Below are positions 7,401-16,153 of a stretch of 57,719 bases of DNA, in pieces. How positions within the stretch are numbered: position 1 is the stretch's first letter; every line of letters begins with the position of its first letter. The translations under genes were made by a program, and so were the position numbers. The notes under the pieces are model-generated. The model was not told the origin of the DNA and searched no databases. It saw only the letters and a program-made list of their open reading frames with translations. Source of the DNA: Pseudoalteromonas sp. XMcav2-N (GTDB lineage Bacteria; Pseudomonadota; Gammaproteobacteria; Enterobacterales; Alteromonadaceae); the NCBI RefSeq assembly GCF_024124545.1, contig NZ_JAMXSF010000025.1:1-57719 (forward strand), given 5' to 3'.

Positions 7401-8389
7401 CGCAGGGATTTAAAAAGCTGGTTATGATGTCAGCGTTGCTCGCAGCACTGGTTGTATCCTTAGGTGCCTACACCCGGCTAAGTAATGCAGGTCTGGGGTG
7501 TCCGGACTGGCCAGGCTGTTATGGTTTTTTGACGGTGCCTAATGAAGCACATGAACTGAAATCAGCACAACAAAAGTTTCCCGATAGCGAAGTCCATCAG
7601 AAGAAGGCCTGGATTGAAATGGTACACAGGTATTTTGCCGGTGGTTTAGGGTTAGTCGTTGCCGCGATTTTCATTTTAGCACTGCGTCATCCCAGCTATA
7701 GTAAAGGGATTAAAGGCTTGTCTACTTTGCTTGTTGTATTAATCGTGTTTCAGGCGCTGCTGGGTATGTGGACAGTAACGATGAACTTGCAGCCATTGAT
7801 AGTAATGGGCCATTTGCTGGGTGGGTTTACCATACTCAGCCTGCTGACCCTGCTGTGGCTTAAAGCCAGTAAGCCGCCTGCCGTCACTATTGCGCACTTA
7901 TCAGGCCTGAGAGTGATAGCACTGAGTGTACTCGTAGTTTTGATAATACAAATTGCACTGGGAGGATGGCTGGCAGCAAATTATGCTGCACCGCACTGCC
8001 GAGGACTGCCATTGTGCGAAAATGGTGAGCTGTTCTCATTGAGTAGCTTGTTTCAGCTACCACATTCTGCCGCCAGCTATGAGTTTGGTGTCTTACCCTT
8101 TGAAACTCGTCTTTCTATCCATCTGGTTCATCGGATTTGGGCCATGGTAACGCTGGTCGCTATTTTGTTTCTTTGCTGGAGACTTTATGTGCGTATTCCA
8201 GATTTACGTGTAAAGCCTGTTATTTTGCTCCCGGCTATTTTGGTGCTGTGCCAAGTTCTTTTAGGGGGGGCAATTGTGCATTGGCAGTTCCCCCTGTTGC
8301 TAACGTTGTTCCACAACGTGATGGCTGCACTCTTATTACTGTCACTGGTTCGGGTGTGTTATCTACTGTTTTATCAATCCAGGGGGTAA
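7397..8389 (+). CDS. ctaA: Haem A synthase CtaA/COX15
   Basis: Oxidises the C8 methyl of haem O to give haem A for the aa3 oxidase. It is 330 aa with about eight membrane helices. Recognised motifs are TRLSNAGLGCPDWPGCYG near the N-terminus, the EMVHRY histidine, MGHLLGG, the extracytoplasmic cysteine pair APHCRGLPLC, and the second-half LVHRIWA and FHNVMA histidines. A good ribosome binding site (GGAGG) precedes the ATG, which overlaps the previous stop. Confidence 0.96.
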   Translation: MTQGFKKLVMMSALLAALVVSLGAYTRLSNAGLGCPDWPGCYGFLTVPNEAHELKSAQQKFPDSEVHQKKAWIEMVHRYFAGGLGLVVAAIFILALRHPSYSKGIKGLSTLLVVLIVFQALLGMWTVTMNLQPLIVMGHLLGGFTILSLLTLLWLKASKPPAVTIAHLSGLRVIALSVLVVLIIQIALGGWLAANYAAPHCRGLPLCENGELFSLSSLFQLPHSAASYEFGVLPFETRLSIHLVHRIWAMVTLVAILFLCWRLYVRIPDLRVKPVILLPAILVLCQVLLGGAIVHWQFPLLLTLFHNVMAALLLLSLVRVCYLLFYQSRG

Positions 8390-8392
8390 GGT

Positions 8393-9298
8393 ATGACGAT
8401 GAGCGTACAACAACTCGGCTCTGTTTTTCCTGATTTCTTTTCCGGTATGAAGCCTTATCTGGCGATTACCAAAGCCAAGGTGGTTTTGATGCTGGTGCTG
8501 ACAGCCTGGGTGGGTCTTGCACTTGCACCTGACTTAGGGCGTAGTTATGGCCAGCAATTAATGAGCTTAATATCAATTGGCCTGATCTCTGCGTCGGCAG
8601 CAGCCATCAATCATGTCGTTGACCGCAATAGAGACAGTAAAATGGCAAGGACGCGCCATCGCCCTCTTGCCATGCAGCAACTCTCTGTATCTAAAGCGCT
8701 ACTCTTTGCTGCCTGCCTGGCAACGACAGGAACCATAGGTCTGTTGTGGTTTAGCAATTGGCTGTGTGCGGTACTGACTTTGCTGGCGTTGCTTGGCTAT
8801 GCCGTTGTGTATACTGTATTTCTCAAGCATATGACACCGCAAAACATTGTGATTGGTGGGCTTGCAGGCGCGTTACCGCCATTGCTCGGTTGGGTTAGCG
8901 AGACAGGTACTTTGGCAGCAGAGCCCTGGTTGTTGGTTATGATTATTTTTGCCTGGACGCCGCCTCATTTTTGGGCACTGGCGATCGCTCGCAAAGCGGA
9001 TTATGCAAGAGCAGGGATCCCCATGCTACCCGTCACACATGGGATACAGTTTACCAAGCTATGTATGGTCGTCTATACGGTGTTGTTATCCCTGGTATGT
9101 GTGTTGCCATATTTGATTGGTATGGTAGGGCTTGTGTATCTGGTTTCGGCTTGCATCCTCAATGGGGTTTTTACATTTTTAGTTGTGCGCCTGTACATTG
9201 ATCATACTGCGCAACAGGCGATGGGGGTTTTTCGTTTTTCTATCTGGTATTTGCTGTTACTCTTTGTCTCATTATTCGTAGACAGAGCACTGGTATGA
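8393..9298 (+). CDS. ctaB: Haem O synthase (protohaem IX farnesyltransferase)
   Basis: Transfers farnesyl diphosphate to protohaem, giving haem O, the substrate of CtaA. It is 301 aa and very hydrophobic. The UbiA-family aspartate motif NHVVDRNRDSKMARTRHRPL and the second conserved block DYARAGIPMLPVTHG are intact. RBS GGGGTAAGG precedes the first of two in-frame ATGs (8393 and 8399). The stop overlaps the start of the next gene. Also called cyoE in the bo3 context. Confidence 0.96.
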   Translation: MTMSVQQLGSVFPDFFSGMKPYLAITKAKVVLMLVLTAWVGLALAPDLGRSYGQQLMSLISIGLISASAAAINHVVDRNRDSKMARTRHRPLAMQQLSVSKALLFAACLATTGTIGLLWFSNWLCAVLTLLALLGYAVVYTVFLKHMTPQNIVIGGLAGALPPLLGWVSETGTLAAEPWLLVMIIFAWTPPHFWALAIARKADYARAGIPMLPVTHGIQFTKLCMVVYTVLLSLVCVLPYLIGMVGLVYLVSACILNGVFTFLVVRLYIDHTAQQAMGVFRFSIWYLLLLFVSLFVDRALV

Positions 9299-9900
9299 AA
9301 ACCATTTTTCTTCTTTTTGTGGTGCTGGCAATGTTAAGTGGGTGTCAGCCAGCACCGAAAGTATCTGAATTTGCCGTACATTACGAGCACCCACGGACAC
9401 TAAAGCCGTTCGTTCTGGAAGATCAACATGGCCAACAGGTGACGACTGAACAGCTAACTGGACAATGGAGCTTGCTGTTTCTCGGCTACACACACTGCCC
9501 CGATATATGCCCTATGACCTTGGCTAAGCTTACGAATATTGCCGCATCGCTAGAGTCTGTCCAGGCCGTCAATGTTTGGTTCGTTGCTGTTGATCCACAA
9601 CGTGATACTCAGGAAAAGCGCAAACAGTATATAGACTATTTCAACCCTAGGTTTGTCGCAGCGTCTGCACCGCATAACGTCTTATTTCCATTTGTTCGAG
9701 ACATTGGTTTGATCTATGCCATTAATAACAGTGATGAACCCGAGTATTATGTTGACCATAGTGCATCCATTGCATTGGTTAATCCAAAGGCACAGTTAGA
9801 AGCAATATTTAAACCAGATTTCAAGGCCGGAGAAGTGCCCGTTATCAATGCCGAACAGCTCGTGGACGATTTTAAAGTAATCGTGTCCAAGTACCAGTGA
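9295..9900 (+). CDS. SCO1/SenC family copper protein
   Basis: Sco proteins deliver copper to, or reduce, the CuA site of subunit II. It is 201 aa and starts with a lipoprotein signal (LFVVLAMLSGC, lipid Cys at residue 17). The thioredoxin-like domain carries the copper ligands CPDICP and the distal His in YYVDHSASIAL, so it should be functional. Last gene of the cox operon; no clear terminator follows in the 121 bp before the chemotaxis operon. Confidence 0.95.
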   Translation: MKTIFLLFVVLAMLSGCQPAPKVSEFAVHYEHPRTLKPFVLEDQHGQQVTTEQLTGQWSLLFLGYTHCPDICPMTLAKLTNIAASLESVQAVNVWFVAVDPQRDTQEKRKQYIDYFNPRFVAASAPHNVLFPFVRDIGLIYAINNSDEPEYYVDHSASIALVNPKAQLEAIFKPDFKAGEVPVINAEQLVDDFKVIVSKYQ

Positions 9901-10021
9901 GCTGAGTAAAGTCACTGAATTTAATAATTAATTATTTCTTTTCTGTTATAAATATGGCAATTTCACGGTCACGGTCTAATCTATTCATATCAATAAGATT
10001 TGCAAGGAATGTGCAAGGCAC

Positions 10022-10294
10022 ATGATTAAACTCCCCTCAGAGCTTGTGATAAACCAGGTTGAAGAGTTGCATCAACAGTTGTTGCTTGAGCTCGAAGCTG
10101 GTCATGCCATTTCTTTAGACATTAGTGAAATACAGCATGCGGACACGGCTTCAATTCAACTGTTGTGTGCGCTGCAAAAGTATTTATTGGATATTGAGCA
10201 GCAGATCATGTGGGTAGGCGAAAGTGCCGCATTGTCTTTATCTGTTGAGAAACTAGGGTTAACCGAACTTTTATCTATCAGTAGTACGAATTAA
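10022..10294 (+). CDS. STAS domain protein of the chemotaxis cluster
   Basis: Small single-domain STAS protein (90 aa), the fold of anti-sigma-factor antagonists such as SpoIIAA. The segment AISLDISEIQHADTASIQLL matches the strand, loop and helix that carry the phosphorylatable Ser/Thr in the family; Thr or Ser in ADTAS is the likely site. It is the first gene of the che operon. Proteins of this kind open many F7/che2-type clusters, but their role in the signalling complex is not well defined. Confidence 0.85.
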   Translation: MIKLPSELVINQVEELHQQLLLELEAGHAISLDISEIQHADTASIQLLCALQKYLLDIEQQIMWVGESAALSLSVEKLGLTELLSISSTN

Positions 10295-10303
10295 GAGGTC
10301 ATT

Positions 10304-10666
10304 ATGAAAAAGATTTTAGCTGTGGATGATTCTGCTTCGATGCGTCAGATGGTTGGCTTTACATTGAAAAAAGCAGGCTTTGATGTGGTAGAAGCTAAGG
10401 ATGGCAGTGAAGCACTCAATCTGGCTAAGCAACAAGGGTTTGATGCTGTGATCTCAGATGTGAATATGCCTGTGATGGATGGTATTACATTAATACGAGA
10501 GCTGCGTAATCTGCCGGACTATAAATTCACGCCACTTCTGATGCTGACCACGGAGTCTGGATTAGACAAAAAAAGTGAAGGTAAAGCCGCAGGTGCGACA
10601 GGATGGATTGTGAAACCATTTAATCCGGAACAATTACTGGCTGTACTGAAAAAAGTAATTCGTTAA
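10304..10666 (+). CDS. cheY: CheY-like single-domain response regulator
   Basis: 120-aa receiver domain without output. The acidic pocket is DD at residues 8-9, the phospho-acceptor is Asp52 (ISDVNMPVMDG), the conserved Thr is in LMLTTESG and the Lys in WIVKPF. Clear ribosome binding site AGAGG. Its position directly before cheA suggests it is the partner of that kinase. Whether it binds the flagellar motor or acts elsewhere cannot be seen. Confidence 0.95.
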   Translation: MKKILAVDDSASMRQMVGFTLKKAGFDVVEAKDGSEALNLAKQQGFDAVISDVNMPVMDGITLIRELRNLPDYKFTPLLMLTTESGLDKKSEGKAAGATGWIVKPFNPEQLLAVLKKVIR

Positions 10667-10684
10667 CCCTTACGAGGTGCTGCC

Positions 10685-12793
10685 ATGAGTATCGACTTAA
10701 GTCAGTTTTTCGACGTTTTTTTTGAAGAAAGCTTTGAAGGGCTTGATGCGATGGAGTCCGAGCTACTAAACCTCGAGCCAGGAAAAGAAGATCAGGAAAC
10801 CATCAACACCATATTTCGGGCTGCACATTCGATAAAGGGAGGCAGCGGTACCTTTGGCTTTACGGCTGTCTCTGATTTCACTCATGTACTTGAGACGCTG
10901 CTTGATCAAATTCGCAATGGAGAACGCCAGCTCACTGCAGAGCACGTAAACTTGCTGCTCAAGGCCGTAGACTGCTTGCGTGCTATGTTGACGGCGTTAC
11001 AAGCACAGCAGGAGCCTGAACAAGAGGAAGCGAATGAGCTAAAGTTGCGTTTTGAAGCCATCCTCAATGGCGACAATGCCACAGGCAGTCAGACTGAAGA
11101 AGTCAGCGAAACCGAAGAAAGTTCGAGTCTCCCTATCACCTTTCAGATCGACTTCAGGCCATTGCCCTATTTGTTCAAAACGGGTAATGAACCCTTGTTT
11201 ATGATTGCAGAATTAGCTGAACTTGGTGAGTTAGAAACGCAAGCATTACATGATGAACTGCCTAAATTTAAACAACTAAACCCCGAAGATTGTTATTTAT
11301 ACTGGCGGTTTTTCCTGACGACAACACGCGGGGAACGCGCCATCCGGGAAATATTCGAATGGGTTGAAGATGACGCCGAAATCACCATTGTACAATGCGG
11401 TGGTTTGTTCGAAGAGCTCACCAGCGCTGAGTCTGAAAATGATACGCCACTCACTCCAATTGAGCCAGAACCGCAGGGCGATAGTCCAGCCCTTACAAAG
11501 CCTGTTCAGGAAACAAAGAAAGAGCCACCACCAGTTAAAGATGCCCGAAAAAATGCGGATCCCAGCACGACTTCCATTCGAGTGGGTATCGATAAAGTCG
11601 ATTCACTGATTAATATGGTGGGTGAGCTGGTCATCACACAGGCGATGCTAAGCCAGATCGGCGAGCAGGAAATAACGGAGTCCAGTATTGCCGCATTACA
11701 GGAAGGTCTGGCACAGTTGGCGCATAATACGCGTGACCTTCAGGAAAATGTGATGCGCATTCGTATGCTGCCGATAAGCTTTGTTTTTAGCCGTTTTCCA
11801 AGGCTGGTGCGAGATATCTCACAAAAATTGAATAAGCAAGTGGAGCTTAAGCTGATCGGGGAGCAAACTGAGCTGGATAAAACAGTGATGGAAAAGCTTT
11901 CAGATCCTATGGTCCATTTGGTGCGTAATTCTCTGGATCACGGGCTAGAGACCCCAGAGCAACGTATCGCGCAAGGCAAAGACCCCGTTGGAACCGTCAC
12001 ACTAAACGCATTTCACCAGGGCGGTAATATTGTTATCGAAATACTCGACGATGGTAAAGGCCTGGATACAGAGAAAATTCGTAATAAAGCCATTCAAAAC
12101 GGGCTGATCCAGGAGATGGATGAGCTCACAGTTGACGAAATTAACGAGCTGATATTCATGCCTGGATTTTCCACAGCGGACAACGTTAGTGAAATCTCCG
12201 GGCGCGGTGTCGGAATGGATGTGGTGCGTAAAAACATTCAGGCATTGAATGGCTCTGTTGAGGTGAGTTCAGAGGCTGGTGTTGGTTCAACGTTTACAAT
12301 TCGTCTGCCTCTCACCTTAGCAATTTTGGACGGTCAGCTCGTACAGGTTGCTGACCATACTTATATTATCCCCCTGATCTCTATAGTTGAGTCGCTACAA
12401 ATTGATATTGCCAAAGTGAGTAACGTTGGCAAAGGGTTGCAGGTACTGCGTTTGCGTGACGAATATATCCCGATACTGCGTTTGTACGATATTTTCAATC
12501 ACAGAGGGGCGAGAGAGGAGCTCGATAAAACCTTGCTGGTGGTTGTTGAGAACGACAATTATAAGGTTGGGATATTGGTGGATGATTTGCTTGCGCAACA
12601 GCAGGTCGTCATAAAAAGTTTAGAGGCCAACTACCAACGTGTTGATGGTATATCAGGCGCAACCATTTTGGGTGATGGAACGGTGTCATTGATCATAGAT
12701 ATTAGTGGACTAATCAAACTGAGCGGCCTAAGACGGCCGGGCTCTTCGGAATTGCTTGTTGATCTGAAGGCGGATGAGGCGGTCACGGCATGA
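10685..12793 (+). CDS. cheA: Chemotaxis histidine kinase CheA
   Basis: 702 aa. Domains in order: Hpt (phospho-His48 in AAHSIKGGSGTFGF), a linker and P2-like region (about 150-250), an acidic/proline linker, dimerisation (about 295-360, containing NMVGELVITQAMLSQI), HATPase (N box HLVRNSLDHGLE, G boxes DDGKGL and GRGVGMDVV) and a C-terminal CheW-like domain (about 550-690). All catalytic parts are present. Transfers phosphate to the CheY and CheB encoded nearby. Stop overlaps the cheW start by 4 nt. Confidence 0.97.
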   Translation: MSIDLSQFFDVFFEESFEGLDAMESELLNLEPGKEDQETINTIFRAAHSIKGGSGTFGFTAVSDFTHVLETLLDQIRNGERQLTAEHVNLLLKAVDCLRAMLTALQAQQEPEQEEANELKLRFEAILNGDNATGSQTEEVSETEESSSLPITFQIDFRPLPYLFKTGNEPLFMIAELAELGELETQALHDELPKFKQLNPEDCYLYWRFFLTTTRGERAIREIFEWVEDDAEITIVQCGGLFEELTSAESENDTPLTPIEPEPQGDSPALTKPVQETKKEPPPVKDARKNADPSTTSIRVGIDKVDSLINMVGELVITQAMLSQIGEQEITESSIAALQEGLAQLAHNTRDLQENVMRIRMLPISFVFSRFPRLVRDISQKLNKQVELKLIGEQTELDKTVMEKLSDPMVHLVRNSLDHGLETPEQRIAQGKDPVGTVTLNAFHQGGNIVIEILDDGKGLDTEKIRNKAIQNGLIQEMDELTVDEINELIFMPGFSTADNVSEISGRGVGMDVVRKNIQALNGSVEVSSEAGVGSTFTIRLPLTLAILDGQLVQVADHTYIIPLISIVESLQIDIAKVSNVGKGLQVLRLRDEYIPILRLYDIFNHRGAREELDKTLLVVVENDNYKVGILVDDLLAQQQVVIKSLEANYQRVDGISGATILGDGTVSLIIDISGLIKLSGLRRPGSSELLVDLKADEAVTA

Positions 12794-13305
12794 CAGAACA
12801 TACAAAGTTAAATCAACAATTGGTACTGGATACTGAGGGTGATGAAAAACAGTTTCTGACATTCATGATGGATCAAGAAGAATACGGCATTGATATTTTA
12901 GCGGTCCAGGAAATTCGGGGCTGGGAGCCTGTCACTGTGATCCCCAATTCACCACCTTACGTGAAGGGGGCTATGAACTTACGTGGCACCATAGTACCTA
13001 TCATCGATTTGCGGCAGCGTTTTGGGATAACACATATCGACTATGGTCCGTTAACGGTCGTTATAGTGGTGTCGGTAAAACTAAAAGAGCAGACCAAGTT
13101 AATGGGGATAGTCGTTGATGCCGTGTCCGATGTTTACAGTATCTCCGAAGAAAAAGCGAAAGATGTACCTGACTTTCAGGATTCTGATAACGCGCAGTTT
13201 GTTCACGGGTTAGTCAATGTTGGGGAAAAAATGGTGGTGTTATTAAATCTGAAGAAAGTGCTCGATTTACACGACAAGAGCAGTGTCAAGAGCAACGGGG
13301 GCTGA
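12790..13305 (+). CDS. cheW: Chemotaxis coupling protein CheW
   Basis: Links CheA to the receptor. 171 aa, one CheW domain, with the usual EYGIDILAVQEIRGWEPVTVIPNSPPYVKG-type start and the NLRGTIVPIIDLRQRFG block. It overlaps cheA, and the receptor gene starts 2 bp after its stop, so the signalling core kinase-adaptor-receptor is one translational block. Confidence 0.96.
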   Translation: MTEHTKLNQQLVLDTEGDEKQFLTFMMDQEEYGIDILAVQEIRGWEPVTVIPNSPPYVKGAMNLRGTIVPIIDLRQRFGITHIDYGPLTVVIVVSVKLKEQTKLMGIVVDAVSDVYSISEEKAKDVPDFQDSDNAQFVHGLVNVGEKMVVLLNLKKVLDLHDKSSVKSNGG

Positions 13306-13306
13306 G

Positions 13307-15991
13307 ATGAGTAGTCAGAGTATTCAAAGTAGTTTAAATAATAAAATCTTAATTGCAGGGGCGATCCTGATTGTCAGTATCATACTTGGGCTCCAACTCG
13401 GGGGCACAGGTTCTGAGCAAATGAAGATGCTTTCGATAGCCCTGCCTGTATTCGGCGTTGTGATTGCACTGGGTTATCTAAGAATGGGGTTAGCAGCGTT
13501 AGGCGCTCAACTTGGCTGTGTGTATCGTGTTTTGCCCCATGTGTCCATGGATGACCAGAGTGCTTTGCATGCAATGGACCTCACTGATTTTCCAGAATTA
13601 TTTCAAGCTCTAAATGTAGATCATGAAGCGCAACAATACTCTGACCATACACAGGGCCTGTTGCTGGCTTTAAAGGGGTGTCAGGCCAACATTATGGTTG
13701 CGGACAAAGACCTGAATATTGTGTATTTGAACGATTCAGTCAAAGCCATGTTAAGTGCGAACGAACGTCAATTACAAGCTGACCTGCCTGGGTTTAACGT
13801 TGCAAGCCTGATTGGCACCAACATTGACTCGTTCCATAAAAACCCGAGTCATCAACGCAATATTCTGGCCAATTTGCGAGAAACCTATCAAACCCAGATC
13901 AAGGTTGCCGGGCTGACTTTCGACTTGATTGCAACACCAGTATTTGATGACGGGCAGCGAATCGCGACGCTGGTGGAATGGAAAGACCAAACTGAGTGGC
14001 TGGCAGCGGAAGAAAAGCATAGAAACTTAGCAGAGAAAAATGCACGTATTTCGCGTGCACTGGATGTGTGTCAGGCCAATGTGATGCTCGCAGATGAGCA
14101 TCTCAATATTGTTTATGTCAACGAGTCTGTGCTGGCGATGCTCAGAAACAATCAAGAGCAACTTCGCACGGCACTACCTAACTTTGATGCAGATACCCTG
14201 ATAGGAACCAACATTGATGTATTTCATGCCAACCCACAACATCAACGCGGTTTACTGAATAAACTATCTGAAGTGTACAACACCGATATTGTGGTAGCAG
14301 GCTTTAACTTCGGCTTGATTGCTACGCCAGTGTTTGATCAAAAAGGAATTCGTATTGGTACTGTGGTGGAGTGGGAAGATAAAACAGAGCGACTGAGCAT
14401 AGAGAAAAAAGCGCGTCAGGCTGCCAATGAAAACCTGCGGGTGCGGCGGGCACTCGACAATGTGCAAACCAATACCATGATAGCTGATTCAGATAACACG
14501 ATAGTTTATATGAATCAGGCTGTACTTGAGATGATGAGAAACGCAGAGCCAGATCTGCGCAAGGATTTACCTAATTTCGACAGTAGTCAGTTAATCGGAC
14601 AAAATATTGACGTATTCCATCGCAATCCTGCGCATCAGAGACGCCTACTGGAAACCTTGTCTAAACCCTACAAAACAGAGATTAAAGTGGGGGGGCGGAC
14701 TTTTGGATTGGTTGCCAATCCGATCGTTACAGACACAGGTGAACGTGCGGGTACCGTCGTAGAGTGGGAAGACAGAACCGCTGAAGTCGCCATTGAACAG
14801 GAAGTGAATACCGTTGTTGAGTCGGCACGGGCAGGTAATCTGTCCGCCAGATTGGAGGAGGGTGACAAGCGGGGCTTCTATTTACGCTTGACACAGGGCC
14901 TGAATGGCTTATTGGAAAGCGTCGATTGTGCGGTAGCCGATACTGGCAATATGCTTGATGCCCTTGCTCGGGGAGATCTGACGCAGCGAATTGAAGCAGA
15001 GTATCAGGGCGCGTTTGATAAATTGAAGCAAGACGCGAACAGTACGGCCGACAAGCTAACCAATGTGTTAGAGCGGATCAGTGCCTCTGCTGGGTTAGTA
15101 GCCAGTGGCGCAGAGGAAATATCACAAGGTAATGCTGACTTAAGCCAGCGCACAGAAGAACAGGCTTCTTCCCTTGAAGAAACAGCTTCAAGCATGGAGC
15201 AGATGACGAGCACAGTTCGTCAGAATGCCGACAATGCTAAAGTGGCAAATGAACTGGCCGAAGAAACCAGTGAAAAGGCAACACGCGGTGGTGAAGTGGT
15301 TAATCGAGCGGTTGAAAGCATGTCCGCTATCAATGATGCGAGCAAAAAGATTGCGGATATCATCAGTGTGATAGACGAAATTGCCTTTCAGACAAATCTG
15401 CTGGCACTAAACGCGGCGGTTGAGGCGGCGCGTGCCGGTGAGCAGGGACGTGGCTTCGCTGTTGTCGCTGGTGAAGTACGTAACTTGGCTCAACGTTCGG
15501 CGGGTGCGGCAAAAGAAATCAAAGATTTGATCCGAGACAGTGTTAGCAAGGTTGAAGATGGTACGCTGTTAGTGAACGAGTCGGGTGAGACGCTCAAAGA
15601 GATAGTTGCGTCAGTCAGACGAGTGACGAATATGATTTCCGATATCGCTGATGCGTCGGTAGAGCAGAGCTCAGGGATTGAACAGGTTAACAAAGCGGTT
15701 ACGCAAATGGATGAAATGACACAGCAAAACGCGGCCCTGGTTGAGCAAGCGTCTGCTGCTGGTGAATCTATGGCTGAGCAGGCCAATGATATGCGTAATA
15801 TGTTGAACTTTTTCAAAGTGGGTGAAGCGCCTGTTCCCCGTCAAGCAATACCCGAGCAAACTCAAACGACCAATGGCCAGGCGCGCGCGCCGATTGGCTT
15901 ATCTGCTCCTCAAAATCGTACAACGCGACAACCGCTGGAGCCAGCTGCCAACCGCTTTGCAGACGACTCTGAGGAGTGGGAAGAGTTTTAA
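13307..15991 (+). CDS. Aer2-like chemoreceptor with three tandem PAS domains
   Basis: 894 aa from the ATG at 13307. Two membrane helices (about 13-33 and 41-60) are followed by three PAS domains (about 122-230, 252-360, 383-491) that are clear copies of one another. Each has an FHxNPxHQR motif and ends in VEW: His177/Trp225, His307/Trp356, His438/Trp487. In Pseudomonas Aer2, as I recall it, the PAS haem ligand is His234 and the gas-stabilising residue Trp283, a spacing of 49; domains 2 and 3 here match it exactly and domain 1 is one shorter. After a HAMP-like region comes a long methyl-accepting coiled coil with the hairpin tip IDEIAFQTNLLALNAAVEAA. The protein ends in EWEEF, a CheR-docking pentapeptide. 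Oxygen or another gas is the likely signal, by inference. Confidence 0.93.
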   Translation: MSSQSIQSSLNNKILIAGAILIVSIILGLQLGGTGSEQMKMLSIALPVFGVVIALGYLRMGLAALGAQLGCVYRVLPHVSMDDQSALHAMDLTDFPELFQALNVDHEAQQYSDHTQGLLLALKGCQANIMVADKDLNIVYLNDSVKAMLSANERQLQADLPGFNVASLIGTNIDSFHKNPSHQRNILANLRETYQTQIKVAGLTFDLIATPVFDDGQRIATLVEWKDQTEWLAAEEKHRNLAEKNARISRALDVCQANVMLADEHLNIVYVNESVLAMLRNNQEQLRTALPNFDADTLIGTNIDVFHANPQHQRGLLNKLSEVYNTDIVVAGFNFGLIATPVFDQKGIRIGTVVEWEDKTERLSIEKKARQAANENLRVRRALDNVQTNTMIADSDNTIVYMNQAVLEMMRNAEPDLRKDLPNFDSSQLIGQNIDVFHRNPAHQRRLLETLSKPYKTEIKVGGRTFGLVANPIVTDTGERAGTVVEWEDRTAEVAIEQEVNTVVESARAGNLSARLEEGDKRGFYLRLTQGLNGLLESVDCAVADTGNMLDALARGDLTQRIEAEYQGAFDKLKQDANSTADKLTNVLERISASAGLVASGAEEISQGNADLSQRTEEQASSLEETASSMEQMTSTVRQNADNAKVANELAEETSEKATRGGEVVNRAVESMSAINDASKKIADIISVIDEIAFQTNLLALNAAVEAARAGEQGRGFAVVAGEVRNLAQRSAGAAKEIKDLIRDSVSKVEDGTLLVNESGETLKEIVASVRRVTNMISDIADASVEQSSGIEQVNKAVTQMDEMTQQNAALVEQASAAGESMAEQANDMRNMLNFFKVGEAPVPRQAIPEQTQTTNGQARAPIGLSAPQNRTTRQPLEPAANRFADDSEEWEEF

Positions 15992-16017
15992 TCGCCCAGA
16001 GTTCGTTACAATTTTTA

Positions 16018-16050
16018 CGGAGCTGCGATGCTTTAACGGGTGCAGCTCCG
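16018..16050 (+). promoter_or_regulatory. Intercistronic hairpin between receptor gene and cheR
   Basis: Perfect 9 bp inverted repeat CGGAGCTGC / GCAGCTCCG with a 15-nt loop, 26 bp after the receptor stop, in the only sizeable gap (162 bp) of the che operon. No T-run follows, so it is not a classic terminator. It could mark an mRNA processing or stability element, or a leaky stop. Confidence 0.55.
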
Positions 16051-16153
16051 CCTTGGAAACAGGTCTTTGTCACCCGGGGTAATATACAGAGATAGCATAT
16101 GGCATAGCATGTCACGGGAGTTGAGACTTCACCGCGTATGAGTGAGCAGAGAT

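Noticed and set aside
9901..10021. Sigma-54 or flagellar sigma-28 promoter before the che operon
   Set aside because: TGCAAGG repeats recall TTGC but no TGGCAC-N5-TTGC spacing or sigma-28 consensus is present.
13680..14800. Tandem triplication in the receptor as an assembly error
   Set aside because: The three PAS copies have many substitutions at DNA and protein level and different linkers, so they are true diverged domains.
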